Part shown: piece by piece, positions 10,629-18,660 of the stretch | Numbering within the stretch: position 1 is the first letter of the stretch | How the letters are laid out: each line of letters starts with the position of its first letter | Assembly: GCF_009796845.1 (NCBI RefSeq) | Contig: NZ_CP047025.1 | Span: forward strand, 3,224,001-3,288,000 | Direction of reading: 5' to 3' | Length of the DNA: 64,000 bases | From: Cobetia sp. L2A1 | GTDB lineage: Bacteria > Pseudomonadota > Gammaproteobacteria > Pseudomonadales > Halomonadaceae | The notes under the pieces: generated by a model | What the model was told of the DNA's origin: nothing | Databases searched by the model: none | The model's input: the letters and a program-made list of their open reading frames with translations, nothing else | Made by a program: the position numbers and the translations under genes

Positions 10629-11864
10629 ATGAGCACATCCCCCGCCCCCCAAAATACCGACACGCCATTGGCGCTGTTGGGCGGCCTGAGCATCCGTGAT
10701 TTCCTGCGTGACTACTGGCAGCAGAAGCCGCTGCTGATCCGTGGCGCCTTTGCAGACTTCGAGATGCCGCTGGAAGCCGATGAACTGGCCGGCCTGGCGT
10801 GTGAGGACGGTATCGAGGCACGCCTCGTCGAAGAGAACGGTGCGGACAAGGCATGGCAGGTCAGCCACGGCCCCTTTGATGACGCCACCTTCGCACGTCT
10901 CGATGCCAAGACCGACAGCCACTGGAGCCTGCTGGTACAGGCAGTGGATCACTATGTCCCCGATGTCGCAGCCCTGTTCGAGCCGTTCACCTTCCTGCCG
11001 CGTTGGCGTCTCGATGACATCATGATCAGCTACGCACCGACCGGTGGCAGCGTCGGCCCACACCTGGATAACTACGATGTCTTCCTGCTGCAGGCCCAGG
11101 GCCAACGCCACTGGCAGCTGGGCGGCATGCTTGGGGAAGATGCCGAGATCATCGACGGCATCGATCTGCGCATCCTCAAGCACTTCAACGTAACGCCGGG
11201 CGAAGACTGGGTACTGGAACCTGGCGACATGCTTTACGTACCGCCACGTCTCGCTCATCACGGTGTCAGCCAGTCCGATGACTGCATGACCATCTCCGTA
11301 GGCTTCCGTGCACCATCTGCCGATGAAGTCGTCACCTCCTACGCGGATTATCTCGGTGCCAGCCTGCCGGAATCGCTACGCTACCGAGATGCGGGAATGG
11401 CTCCCGTCGCCAATGCCGGCGAACTTGACGATGCAGCGCTCGAGCGCGTGCGTGAGCTGCTGCTCAACACCCTCGACAACCCGACCCAGCTGGCCCAGTG
11501 GTTCGGTCGCTATATGACCCAGCCCAAGTATCTTGAACAGCTCGCCACACGTGAACCGGCACTCAAGCAAAATGAACTGGTGGAATACCTGGAAGATGAA
11601 GGCGTGCTGGTGCGCACCCTCGGTTCACGCTTCGCCTTCCGCCATGCGGACGACGGCAGCAGTACATTGTTCGTCGATGGTGACGGTATTCCGGCCACAC
11701 AGGCCCTTGCTGAGGCCCTCGCCTCCAGCGACCGACTCACTTCGGTGTTGCTTGACTACACCACTGACGACCTTGATCGAGCCGCCGTGGTCAGCCTGCT
11801 GACCGCACTGATCAATCGTGGCAGCCTGATACTGGAATGCGACCTGCAGGATGAAGAGGACTAA
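10629..11864 (+). CDS. roxA: 50S ribosomal protein L16 arginine hydroxylase RoxA/YcfD
   Basis: A 411-residue JmjC-type cupin oxygenase that uses Fe(II) and 2-oxoglutarate. The N-terminal barrel contains the iron-binding HxD motif in GGSVGPHLDNYDVFLLQ and the distal histidine region GDMLYVPPRLAHHGV, as in E. coli YcfD, which hydroxylates Arg81 of ribosomal protein L16. The C-terminal half has the helical dimerisation region and a winged-helix-like segment (LEYLEDEGVLVRTLGSRFAF is its centre). A GAGAGG site precedes the ATG by 6 bases. An acetyltransferase gene starts 5 bases after the stop, so the two are likely cotranscribed. Confidence 0.93.
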   Translation: MSTSPAPQNTDTPLALLGGLSIRDFLRDYWQQKPLLIRGAFADFEMPLEADELAGLACEDGIEARLVEENGADKAWQVSHGPFDDATFARLDAKTDSHWSLLVQAVDHYVPDVAALFEPFTFLPRWRLDDIMISYAPTGGSVGPHLDNYDVFLLQAQGQRHWQLGGMLGEDAEIIDGIDLRILKHFNVTPGEDWVLEPGDMLYVPPRLAHHGVSQSDDCMTISVGFRAPSADEVVTSYADYLGASLPESLRYRDAGMAPVANAGELDDAALERVRELLLNTLDNPTQLAQWFGRYMTQPKYLEQLATREPALKQNELVEYLEDEGVLVRTLGSRFAFRHADDGSSTLFVDGDGIPATQALAEALASSDRLTSVLLDYTTDDLDRAAVVSLLTALINRGSLILECDLQDEED

Positions 11865-11869
11865 ACGGT

Positions 11870-12301
11870 ATGAGCGATGCAATGATCAGTCTGGAACGCG
11901 GTGACTGGCAGACCCTGTCCAGTGATGCCAGCGAGATCCGCCGAATCGTCTTCATGGTCGAGCAACATGTTCCAGAAGATGAGGAGTGGGACGGCCGCGA
12001 TGATGCCTGCGAGCATTTCCTCGTGCGATTGGAAGGCCGTCCGGTCGGCACTGCTCGCCTACTGCCGGATGGTCATGTGGGTCGGGTCGCTGTGCTGTCT
12101 GAGGCACGTGGCCTCGGGCTTGGTCAGCATCTGATGGAGGCCTGCATTCTTGCGGCGCGCCAGGCAGGTCATGCTGAGGTGCTGCTCGATGCCCAGACCC
12201 ATGCGTTGGTTTTTTATCAACGCCTGGGTTTCACAGCCTTCGGTGACGAGTTTATTGATGCAGGTATACCGCACCGCAGCATGCGCTTGATTCTGAACTG
12301 A
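11870..12301 (+). CDS. GNAT family N-acetyltransferase (ElaA/YjcF-like)
   Basis: A 143-residue single-domain GNAT protein. The acetyl-CoA-binding segment is VAVLSEARGLGLGQHLMEA, and the C-terminal FYQRLGFTAFGDEFIDAGIPH resembles ElaA and YjcF family members, whose substrates are not established. The GAGGA ribosome binding site lies inside the end of roxA, and the start is five bases past the roxA stop, so translation is probably coupled. A strong intrinsic terminator follows 18 bases later. Whether it acetylates a ribosomal or unrelated target cannot be told; the link with roxA is positional only. Confidence 0.85.
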   Translation: MSDAMISLERGDWQTLSSDASEIRRIVFMVEQHVPEDEEWDGRDDACEHFLVRLEGRPVGTARLLPDGHVGRVAVLSEARGLGLGQHLMEACILAARQAGHAEVLLDAQTHALVFYQRLGFTAFGDEFIDAGIPHRSMRLILN

Positions 12302-12319
12302 TTTTTAGCATCATTTAAT

Positions 12320-12352
12320 AAAAACCGACTCTTTCTTTGAGTCGGTTTTTTT
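12320..12352 (+). terminator. Rho-independent terminator after roxA-GNAT
   Basis: A 12-bp stem with core CCGACTC/GAGTCGG, a 7-base loop and a run of seven T residues, 18 bases after the acetyltransferase stop. The left arm begins with A residues, so it could work in both directions. Confidence 0.92.
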
Positions 12353-12491
12353 GTGTCCATAATAATCTTGTAGTCTAGTTACAACGCGACCCATGACCAA
12401 GTCATCATTCCACAAAGCCCATGAATACTGACATCATGGCGATATTGAAATGTATTAAAACAAACGTTTTACCAAGAAAACACCGGCAACG

Positions 12492-12521
12492 TTGAAACCA
12501 TCATGAAACGACCGTTTTAAT
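12492..12521 (+). promoter_or_regulatory. Candidate sigma-70 promoter of the orphan gene
   Basis: TTGAAA (12492-12497) and TTTAAT (12516-12521) are 18 bases apart in an AT-rich stretch about 95 bases before the ATG of the following gene. No other element is evident in the 260 bases after the terminator. Confidence 0.35.
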
Positions 12522-12615
12522 ACGACCAAGGAATGAAAGACAACTGATGATTTCAGGCGGATGCTAGGGAATAAGTACATTACGCTGCACTGCCGCATAT
12601 TCAGGAGACACGCTC

Positions 12616-13389
12616 ATGCATGCCACAGACTCTCGAATGCATGTCACATCACTCGTCAATGTGATCGGGCAACCGACAGACACCGTGTTGGCTGAGCAGT
12701 GGCAGTGCCCTGAGATACGAGCTCGCGTCATGAAACTGGCTCGTCCAATGCTGGATCTACTCCCGGCACTTTTACCGGAACCGATGACAGCGCAGGCAAA
12801 GACGATCTGCCATCTGAGCCGCGACAAGCGCTGGCAGATGCCAGGTGCTGACTGGCAGATCACACAGCACGCTGACCGCTGGCAAATTTCACATCGCTCG
12901 ACAGCACAGCATTCGACGGGAAGGGAGCAGAACGAAGACAGGCGCGTGGAGCAGGCAGTAGACACTCTCTCGCAATTGACATTGAGCGGGCTGGCACACG
13001 ACGTCACAGGGATGAGTATCGGCAACCGCCCACTCCCCTTGGCTTTCTGGACACTGGCTGCCGCGCGGCATCGCGGTGAACGTCATGCCGAACTTGCCAT
13101 CATGCAGATCAGCAGTGTGCGAGAAGCACTATGTTGGGGAGAACTGATCCCGCGCCTTCGGGCACCCGATGGTCGCCCTCCCCGCGTAGCACTGACCTTG
13201 AGCGCATGTGAGGTACCCACACTGGAAGCGAGTCTCTACTTTCTGCTGCCATGGCTCGTCAGTATCACGCTGATACCGGCAGAAAACGCCACAGCGGCCT
13301 GTCTTGCCGTACTCGAAGAGCGCATTCGTCCAATCCCGGCGATTGGAGAAAGCAACGAGATGCCCGACGTCATGTGCCATTACGCCTGA
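12616..13389 (+). CDS. Hypothetical protein, no recognised family
   Basis: A 257-residue reading frame with an AGGAG site 9 bases before its ATG. I do not recognise any family. It is rich in His, Gln and Trp in the first half (DKRWQMPGADWQITQHADRW) and has no signal peptide and no clear membrane segment; LYFLLPWLVSITLIP near residue 215 is hydrophobic but short. It stands alone between two terminator or promoter signals, upstream of aceA. A shorter frame on the opposite strand (12564-13025) is less likely because the plus-strand frame is longer and has a better ribosome binding site. It may be a lineage-specific gene. Confidence 0.6.
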   Translation: MHATDSRMHVTSLVNVIGQPTDTVLAEQWQCPEIRARVMKLARPMLDLLPALLPEPMTAQAKTICHLSRDKRWQMPGADWQITQHADRWQISHRSTAQHSTGREQNEDRRVEQAVDTLSQLTLSGLAHDVTGMSIGNRPLPLAFWTLAAARHRGERHAELAIMQISSVREALCWGELIPRLRAPDGRPPRVALTLSACEVPTLEASLYFLLPWLVSITLIPAENATAACLAVLEERIRPIPAIGESNEMPDVMCHYA

Positions 13390-13391
13390 CG

Positions 13392-13419
13392 TTACGCAAA
13401 GGAAAGTGAAAGATTATAT
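13392..13419 (+). promoter_or_regulatory. Candidate promoter for aceA
   Basis: TTACGC (13392-13397) and TTATAT (13414-13419) are 16 bases apart just after the orphan gene. The 230 bases before aceA are AT-rich and otherwise empty. Tentative. Confidence 0.35.
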
Positions 13420-13619
13420 ATAACAATAAGTTAGTGCGACTCAGTATCGACATTATTTAGCTGAATATGCATAAAAACAATCAATCGTCACCAGCAGCTA
13501 CTGGCTGCTCTTGTCAGCACTACAGCCACATTTTTTGGATGAAGCAGACAAGACACGACAAACAGACATGATAAGCCAAGGGCCACGGCCCTACGACGAA
13601 GCCATCAGGAGATGCCACC

Positions 13620-14930
13620 ATGAGTCATTCACGTGCCGATCAGATTGCCGCAATCGAAAAGGACTGGGCCGAGAATCCGCGCTGGAAGGATGTTACCCGC
13701 CCTTACACTGCTGAAGATGTCGTGCGGTTGCGCGGTTCTGTGCCTGAAGCAAACACGCTGGCGACTCGCGGTGCCGAAAAGCTGTGGAAGCTGGTGAATG
13801 GTGATGCCAAAAAAGGCTACGTCAACTGCCTGGGCGCATTGACCGGTGGTCAGGCCATGCAGCAGGTCAAGGCAGGTATCGAGGCTATCTACCTCTCCGG
13901 TTGGCAGGTTGCCGCGGACAATAATACCAGCGAAGCCATGTATCCCGATCAATCACTGTATCCGGTTGATTCCGTCCCGACCGTGGTCAAGCGCATCAAC
14001 AATACCTTCCGTCGTGCTGACCAGATCCAGTGGCACAAGGGTGGCAATCCAGGCGATGAAGGCTTCGTCGATTACTTCGCACCGATCGTGGCGGATGCCG
14101 AAGCTGGCTTCGGTGGTGTGTTGAATGGCTACGAGCTGATGACGGCGATGATTCGTGCTGGCGCCTCCGGAGTGCACTTCGAAGACCAGCTGGCCTCGGT
14201 CAAGAAATGTGGCCACATGGGCGGCAAGGTACTGGTCCCGACGCAGGAGGCCGTACAGAAGCTAGTCGCTGCACGTCTCGCTGCTGACGTCGCCGGCGTG
14301 CCGACACTGGTTATCGCACGTACCGATGCCAACGCTGCTGACCTTATCACCTCTGACGTGGATGATTACGACAAGCCCTTCCTGACCGGCGAGCGCTCCA
14401 ACGAAGGCTTCTACCGCGTCAATGCCGGTCTCGATCAGGCCATCTCTCGCGGACTGGCCTACGCCCCGTACTCTGACCTTATCTGGTGTGAAACTGCCAA
14501 GCCGGATCTTGAAGAAGCACGTCGATTCGCCGACGCGATCAAAAAGGAATACCCGGACCAGCTGCTGGCCTACAACTGCTCTCCCTCCTTCAACTGGAAG
14601 AAGAACCTCGACGACGCCACCATCGCCAAGTTCCAGCAGGAACTGTCCGACATGGGCTACAAGTACCAGTTCATCACGCTGGCCGGCATTCACAACATGT
14701 GGTTCGGCATGTTCGATCTCGCCTATGACTACGCACGTGGCGAAGGCATGAAGCACTATGTCGAGAAGGTACAGGAAGCTGAATTCGCGGCTGCCGAGAA
14801 AGGCTACACCTTTGTGGCACACCAGCAGGAAGTCGGCACTGGCTACTTCGATGACATGACCAACGTCATCCAGGGCGGCAACTCATCTGTCACCGCACTG
14901 ACGGGTTCAACTGAGGAAGATCAGTTCTAG
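13620..14930 (+). CDS. aceA: Isocitrate lyase
   Basis: A 436-residue enzyme that splits isocitrate into glyoxylate and succinate, the first step of the glyoxylate shunt needed for growth on acetate and fatty acids. The active-site signature is [15 protein letters not shown] with the catalytic cysteine; [10 protein letters not shown] and the [16 protein letters not shown] block are also typical. Length matches the E. coli enzyme (434). A strong AGGAG lies 9 bases before the ATG. It stands alone, without malate synthase or aceK beside it, and is closed by an intrinsic terminator 130 bases downstream. It competes with Icd, encoded 8 kb to the left. Confidence 0.98.
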   Translation: MSHSRADQIAAIEKDWAENPRWKDVTRPYTAEDVVRLRGSVPEANTLATRGAEKLWKLVNGDAKKGYVNCLGALTGGQAMQQVKAGIEAIYLSGWQVAADNNTSEAMYPDQSLYPVDSVPTVVKRINNTFRRADQIQWHKGGNPGDEGFVDYFAPIVADAEAGFGGVLNGYELMTAMIRAGASGVHFEDQLASVKKCGHMGGKVLVPTQEAVQKLVAARLAADVAGVPTLVIARTDANAADLITSDVDDYDKPFLTGERSNEGFYRVNAGLDQAISRGLAYAPYSDLIWCETAKPDLEEARRFADAIKKEYPDQLLAYNCSPSFNWKKNLDDATIAKFQQELSDMGYKYQFITLAGIHNMWFGMFDLAYDYARGEGMKHYVEKVQEAEFAAAEKGYTFVAHQQEVGTGYFDDMTNVIQGGNSSVTALTGSTEEDQF

Positions 14931-15063
14931 GCGATAACCTTCAGACATTGACGAACCCGCTCGGGAGTAATGCTAGAAAGCGCGATAGCGCCGGGCGCAA
15001 TAAGGAAGATTTTCGTCGCACCTTGTGCTGCCATGACAAGACACGTTACCAATGCGCCTTACA

Positions 15064-15086
15064 AGCCCGCTCACGCGGGCTTTTTT
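15064..15086 (+). terminator. Rho-independent terminator after aceA
   Basis: A 7-bp GC-rich stem AGCCCGC/GCGGGCT with loop TCAC, followed by six T residues. Confidence 0.9.
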
Positions 15087-15182
15087 GTCGCTGAAAGCTA
15101 CGTCTCGGCACCCTCTCTTCAGGGTACGAACTACGCGACGCTGTAGCATCAAAAGAGCGTCGTCTCAGCGTTTCAAGACGTG

Positions 15183-15209
15183 GAACCCGCTATCGTCAGC
15201 GTGGTCTAT
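15183..15209 (+). promoter_or_regulatory. Candidate RpoE/AlgU-type promoter of the SlyB-like lipoprotein gene
   Basis: GAACCC (15183-15188) and TCTAT (15205-15209) are separated by 16 bases, close to the extracytoplasmic-stress sigma factor consensus GAACTT-N16-TCTGA. It lies about 160 bases before the lipoprotein start, leaving a long 5' leader. Envelope-stress control of SlyB/OsmE-type lipoproteins is known in other gammaproteobacteria. Confidence 0.45.
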
Positions 15210-15371
15210 ACTGTTAGAAAACAGTGTTCTCTCAGTGTCTGAAAGACGTATCATGCCACGACACGACGAGAGCCTACTGGCGGTCAATGGAAGTGATCGC
15301 CTACCAAGCATCGCTCTCAGCACCCTTATCAAAACCTCAAGTGACACCGCTTCATGCAAGGAGAAACCACC

Positions 15372-15875
15372 ATGACGCCTTCCCTTATCAAGAACCGACG
15401 TACTGCCACTCGCCGCTGGTTGCCTGTCATTGCTATCGGCATGCTAACGCTAGGCGGCTGTGCCAACAGTGATATCTACTCCGGCAACGTCTACACCGGT
15501 GACCAGGCCAAGCGTGCCCAATCCGTCACCTACGGCACTATCACATCGCTGCGCCCGGTACAGATTCAGGCGACCGATGAAGGTAGCAGCGTACTGGGCG
15601 GCATTGGTGGTGCAGTCTTCGGCGGCTTGCTCGGCAGCCAGATTGGTGGCGGCTCTGGTCGTGCCATCGCGACAGCAGCAGGCGCCATCGGGGGCAGTGT
15701 CGCCGGAAAGGCGATTGCTGATAATGTCGATCGGGTCGACGCCTACGAAATTGAAGTTCGCCGTGATGCAGGCGACAGCCTCATTGTCGTCCAGAAAGCC
15801 GACACCGCCTTCACAGTGGGTCAACGTGTCCGCCTCGTCGGCTACGGCGCCAACCTGAGCGTCGCGCCTTATTGA
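15372..15875 (+). CDS. Outer-membrane lipoprotein, SlyB-like glycine-zipper family
   Basis: A 167-residue lipoprotein. The signal peptide ends in the lipobox LTLGGC, so the mature protein starts at the cysteine and has Asn-Ser next, consistent with outer-membrane sorting. A glycine-zipper segment follows (GGIGGAVFGGLLGSQIGGG and a second Gly/Ala-rich helix), then a C-terminal beta-rich domain ending VRLVGYGANLSVAPY. This is the layout of SlyB and Pcp-type proteins, which help outer-membrane integrity. The ATG at 15372 is chosen for its AAGGAG site 8 bases upstream. It is a single-gene unit with a possible sigma-E promoter and its own terminator. Confidence 0.9.
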   Translation: MTPSLIKNRRTATRRWLPVIAIGMLTLGGCANSDIYSGNVYTGDQAKRAQSVTYGTITSLRPVQIQATDEGSSVLGGIGGAVFGGLLGSQIGGGSGRAIATAAGAIGGSVAGKAIADNVDRVDAYEIEVRRDAGDSLIVVQKADTAFTVGQRVRLVGYGANLSVAPY

Positions 15876-15889
15876 GTAAGTCGTAACTA

Positions 15890-15920
15890 AAAAGGCCATC
15901 TCTAAAAGAGATGGCCTTTT
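15890..15920 (+). terminator. Rho-independent terminator after the SlyB-like gene
   Basis: A perfect 14-bp stem AAAAGGCCATCTCT with a 3-base AAA loop; the right arm ends in four T residues. The left arm starts with A residues, so it could act in both directions. Confidence 0.88.
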
Positions 15921-16103
15921 ACTATAATAGTATCGAAAAATCGATCCGAATCTTGCTGAGTGTCGGCAATGGAAACGTCCTCAAAAACGCAGGAATCTGC
16001 GTAGAAACTAATTAGCTTCCTATACAAAGACGGCTTTTTGTGCAAGGTTATAGGTATGAAGCTTGACCACGCTTTATGCCCAACTTTCTGCCGAGGAGTT
16101 GCT

Positions 16104-16295
16104 ATGTGCCCTGCTTCCACCGATGCCCCGCATGCTGACCACTTCGCACGCGCTTGCTTGAATCAATCCGGTTCTGCGTTGGAGCTGCCATTTCATCTTC
16201 TTCAGTCGCGCCAGCCTTTCCAGTCACTCAAATTAGCGTTGGCGCTTGCGATGTTGGGGGCAGTGGCATTGTCGCCAGTCATTCCGGTGACCTAG
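16104..16295 (+). CDS. Possible small protein of 63 residues
   Basis: A short frame with a good GAGGAG sequence 5 bases before ATG at 16104. The product has an N-terminal Cys/His-containing part and a hydrophobic C-terminal stretch (LKLALALAMLGAVALSPV) that could be a tail anchor. No family is recognised and the frame is short, so it may be spurious. The 450 bases around it (15921-16374) contain no other candidate gene. Confidence 0.3.
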   Translation: MCPASTDAPHADHFARACLNQSGSALELPFHLLQSRQPFQSLKLALALAMLGAVALSPVIPVT

Positions 16296-16374
16296 GCAGG
16301 CGCGGTTACTACGACTGAGCGTCATTGGATCCTTCACGTAGGCGTGTACACCACCACGGCATGGAATTCCAGGT

Positions 16375-16446
16375 CCCAGACACACGAAAGCCGGGCATAT
16401 GCCCGGCTTTCGTGTGTCTGGGATACGCCATGGTGGCGTATCCCAG
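16375..16446. repeat. Two overlapping perfect inverted repeats
   Basis: Bases 16375-16422 form a 48-bp perfect palindrome centred on CCGGGCATATGCCCGG. A second hairpin, arms 16418-16430 and 16434-16446 with a 3-base loop, shares the CTGGG arm segment 16418-16422, so the shared bases cannot pair in both structures at once. They lie just after the stop codon of the minus-strand gene at 16452. No T-run follows on either strand. Confidence 0.9.
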
Positions 16447-16451
16447 GGAAA

Positions 16452-16736
16452 TCAGTGCATCTTGACCTTGCTCATGCCCCAGCAGATCAGCTTGCCACCA
16501 ATGAAGATAATCAATGTCAGCATGATCAGTGCCATCAACATGGAGATGGGATTGACGATGAAGGTGGCACCCAACACTGCCAACGCGCCGCCCCATACAT
16601 AGCGGTCTCCACTATCAATGCTGAGGGGCTCAGGAATGATGCGTTTGACGGTGGCGCCCAGCGAACCTTCCCAGCAGTTCAAGCACAACATGTAGAACGC
16701 CGCAAAGCTCACCAGCCAGATCAATGTCACGGTCAT
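16452..16736 (-). CDS. Small inner-membrane protein, function unknown
   Basis: A 94-residue protein with two or three predicted membrane segments (LIWLVSFAAFYMLCLNC, YVWGGALAVLGATFIV, and a long one covering MLMALIMLTLIIFIGGKLI) and a short polar loop between the first two. AGGAGAG lies 7 bases before the ATG, so it is very likely translated. I do not recognise the family. It is an isolated minus-strand gene between plus-strand genes, followed immediately by the overlapping palindromes at 16375-16446. Confidence 0.75.
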   Translation of the reverse strand: MTVTLIWLVSFAAFYMLCLNCWEGSLGATVKRIIPEPLSIDSGDRYVWGGALAVLGATFIVNPISMLMALIMLTLIIFIGGKLICWGMSKVKMH

Positions 16737-17258
16737 CGAAATTCTCTCCTGAAAATAGGGGTCGCATGGAGCATGTGATTGTCATTTCCCGTTAGTGGTC
16801 ACGGGGCGGAACATGCGGAGCGAGAAATGCCATTGACGTCTCGCGCCAGAAATCCGCCATGTCCGAGTAGGCAGAGTAACCACACCCTGATGCCCTCGCA
16901 AGCTGGTGAGCGCATCCTTCTCATGCTGATCGTCGCAAGTCCTCTATACGAGGAGCAGATTGCCTGCCAACAGACAGCACGACGCTTGCTGTCGTCAGTG
17001 TTTTTTGACTGACGTGGAGGTGCGGCGACCAGCCACGCCATATACAAGAAAAATTCTGCCAGCAGGGTTGAAAAGTGCACTTGCGGGCGTCACCTATTAT
17101 TTCAAGACAGGATAGCGTGCGCTGAACCACTCTTGTGGTGATGTCACCAGCAGGCCGGAAGCCACGTAATACGCGGCTTTTTTCCGTCATCCCCCCTGAC
17201 AGTCACCTCAGGGGCACGCTATTATTGACGTTCATATACCTATTGAAAGGCCCCTAAC
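16737..17258. other. Intergenic region upstream of slyD, no protein gene seen
   Basis: About 520 bases. Short frames occur on both strands but none has a ribosome binding site and a recognisable product. The only structured element is a plus-strand terminator-like hairpin at 17159-17183, preceded by small hairpins, which may mark an untranslated RNA. The slyD promoter must lie in the last part. Confidence 0.5.
17159..17183 (+). terminator. Terminator-like hairpin with no gene upstream
   Basis: A 9-bp stem AAGCCACGT/ACGCGGCTT (one mismatch) with a 3-base loop is followed by a run of T residues. No plus-strand gene ends within 860 bases upstream, apart from the doubtful 63-residue frame, so it may end a small RNA. 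Confidence 0.5.
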
Positions 17259-17741
17259 ATGCAAATCGCCCAAAATGCCGTAGTCTCTTTCCACTACACC
17301 CTCACCAACAACGACGGTGAAGTGCTGGACACTTCTGAAGGTCGTGAGCCGCTGGCCTACATCCACGGCGCTGGCAACATTGTTCCGGGCCTCGAGAAAG
17401 AACTCGACGGCAAGCAATCCGGTGACGCACTGAAAGTCGCTGTGACACCGGAAGAAGGTTACGGTGAAGTTCAGGAAGCACTGGTCCAGGAAGTGCCGCG
17501 CGATGCATTCCAGGGTGTCGAAGACATCGAAGCAGGCATGCAGTTCCAGGCACAGACCCAGGGCGGCCCGCTGATGGTCACCGTCACCAAGGTCGAAGGC
17601 GACACTGTCGTTGTCGATGGCAACCACCCGCTGGCCGGCGAGACCCTGAACTTCGACGTCCAGATCACCGAAGTGCGTGAAGCTTCTGCTGAAGAACTGG
17701 AACACGGTCACGTTCACGGTGAAGGCGGCGTGGAGCACTAA
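17259..17741 (+). CDS. slyD: FKBP-type peptidyl-prolyl isomerase SlyD
   Basis: A 160-residue protein with the FKBP core split by an insert-in-flap (IF) chaperone domain. VVSFHYTLTNNDGEVLDTS opens the isomerase domain, IPG-like NIVPGLEKELDGK and PEEGYGE follow, and the IF domain covers about residues 70-120. The C-terminus EHGHVHGEGGVEH is a short His-rich tail, shorter than the metal-binding tail of E. coli SlyD (196 residues), so metal storage is probably reduced. It catalyses proline isomerisation and assists nickel delivery in some bacteria. AAAGG lies 8 bases before the ATG. A strong terminator follows. Confidence 0.93.
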   Translation: MQIAQNAVVSFHYTLTNNDGEVLDTSEGREPLAYIHGAGNIVPGLEKELDGKQSGDALKVAVTPEEGYGEVQEALVQEVPRDAFQGVEDIEAGMQFQAQTQGGPLMVTVTKVEGDTVVVDGNHPLAGETLNFDVQITEVREASAEELEHGHVHGEGGVEH

Positions 17742-17816
17742 GCTCCGCCTCTTCCCCTGCAAGATGACAACGTCGTCTGACAGGTGCCCCACACTCGCTG
17801 TGTGAGGCCTGAGCAG

Positions 17817-17855
17817 AAAGCCCCGCCCCTGAGTCATCAGAGGCGGGGTTTTTTT
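17817..17855 (+). terminator. Rho-independent terminator after slyD
   Basis: A stem of CCCCGCC/GGCGGGG extended by further pairs with one mismatch, followed by seven T residues, between slyD and the convergent DUF3047 gene. Confidence 0.92.
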
Positions 17856-17883
17856 GTGTCTATCCACTCAATCAATGGGTTGA

Positions 17884-18579
17884 CTAGCTACCACATTGCG
17901 GCGGTGTCGCGTCGCTAGACAGGCTCAGACCGCGGAAATAGGCGGTGGCAGACCCACCGGCATTATCACCATCTGCCATCAGCGCAAGTCCAGAAATCTT
18001 GCTTGGCGTGCTGTCGAACAAGGCCGCGTAGTCCGCACGCAAGTCACGGACTTCCGCTACCCACTGACCAACCTTGTCTGCACCCGACTCTACCGCCAAC
18101 AGCACGGCGCGATCAGTGAATGCGTTGTCCCAGTGGCTATCCTTGGCTTCATTGCTTGACCACACGTAGTTGATCGCCTCAACCTGCCACGGCAGGATGC
18201 CAGTCTTGTTGACGACATACAGGCGCGCCGGATAGTCATCGCCATTCTTGGTCTTCTCATTCAGCGCCGGATAGATGCTATCAACCTGCCAGCACCACTT
18301 CAGATAGGGGGTCTCTTCCAGAGAAAGGTCTTCCTCGAGAAAACGTGCCGAGGCCTGGCCTTGCGCCTGCGCCTCCAGCGCAGGCAAGCCGTCACGCTCA
18401 ACCACGCGATAGGCGGTATGACCTTCAAAGGTTTTCTCACCCCATGCCAGAATCTGCGCAGGCGTGTAGGCCTTGTCAGCAGCAACGGCGGCAGATGACA
18501 GCGACACTGCCACAAGGCCTCCTGCGAGCATTAGCGCGGCAGGGATAGCGGCAGAGGTCAGACGAATAGTGAGCGACAT
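17884..18579 (-). CDS. DUF3047 family exported protein
   Basis: A 231-residue protein with an N-terminal signal peptide (SLTIRLTSAAIPAALMLAGG, then a cleavage-like AAVAADK). The body has the DUF3047 pattern: YRVVERDGLPALEAQAQGQA near the start, LKWCWQVDSIYPALNEKTKNG with DDYPARLYVV, and VEAINYVWSS in the middle, and a C-terminal SKISGLALMADGDNAGGSAT. The domain resembles carbohydrate-binding-like beta-sandwiches and has no known activity. The ATG at 18579 has GGAG 8 bases upstream. It is the last gene of a minus-strand cluster behind a CDP-alcohol phosphatidyltransferase (81 bases away), which suggests an envelope role. Function is unknown. Confidence 0.85.
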   Translation of the reverse strand: MSLTIRLTSAAIPAALMLAGGLVAVSLSSAAVAADKAYTPAQILAWGEKTFEGHTAYRVVERDGLPALEAQAQGQASARFLEEDLSLEETPYLKWCWQVDSIYPALNEKTKNGDDYPARLYVVNKTGILPWQVEAINYVWSSNEAKDSHWDNAFTDRAVLLAVESGADKVGQWVAEVRDLRADYAALFDSTPSKISGLALMADGDNAGGSATAYFRGLSLSSDATPPQCGS

Positions 18580-18660
18580 GGACAGACTCCATAAAGGCAT
18601 CGGGATGGCGATGGTGGCGAGTGTGATAAAAGCGACTTCACCATCAGGCAAGGACAGGTT

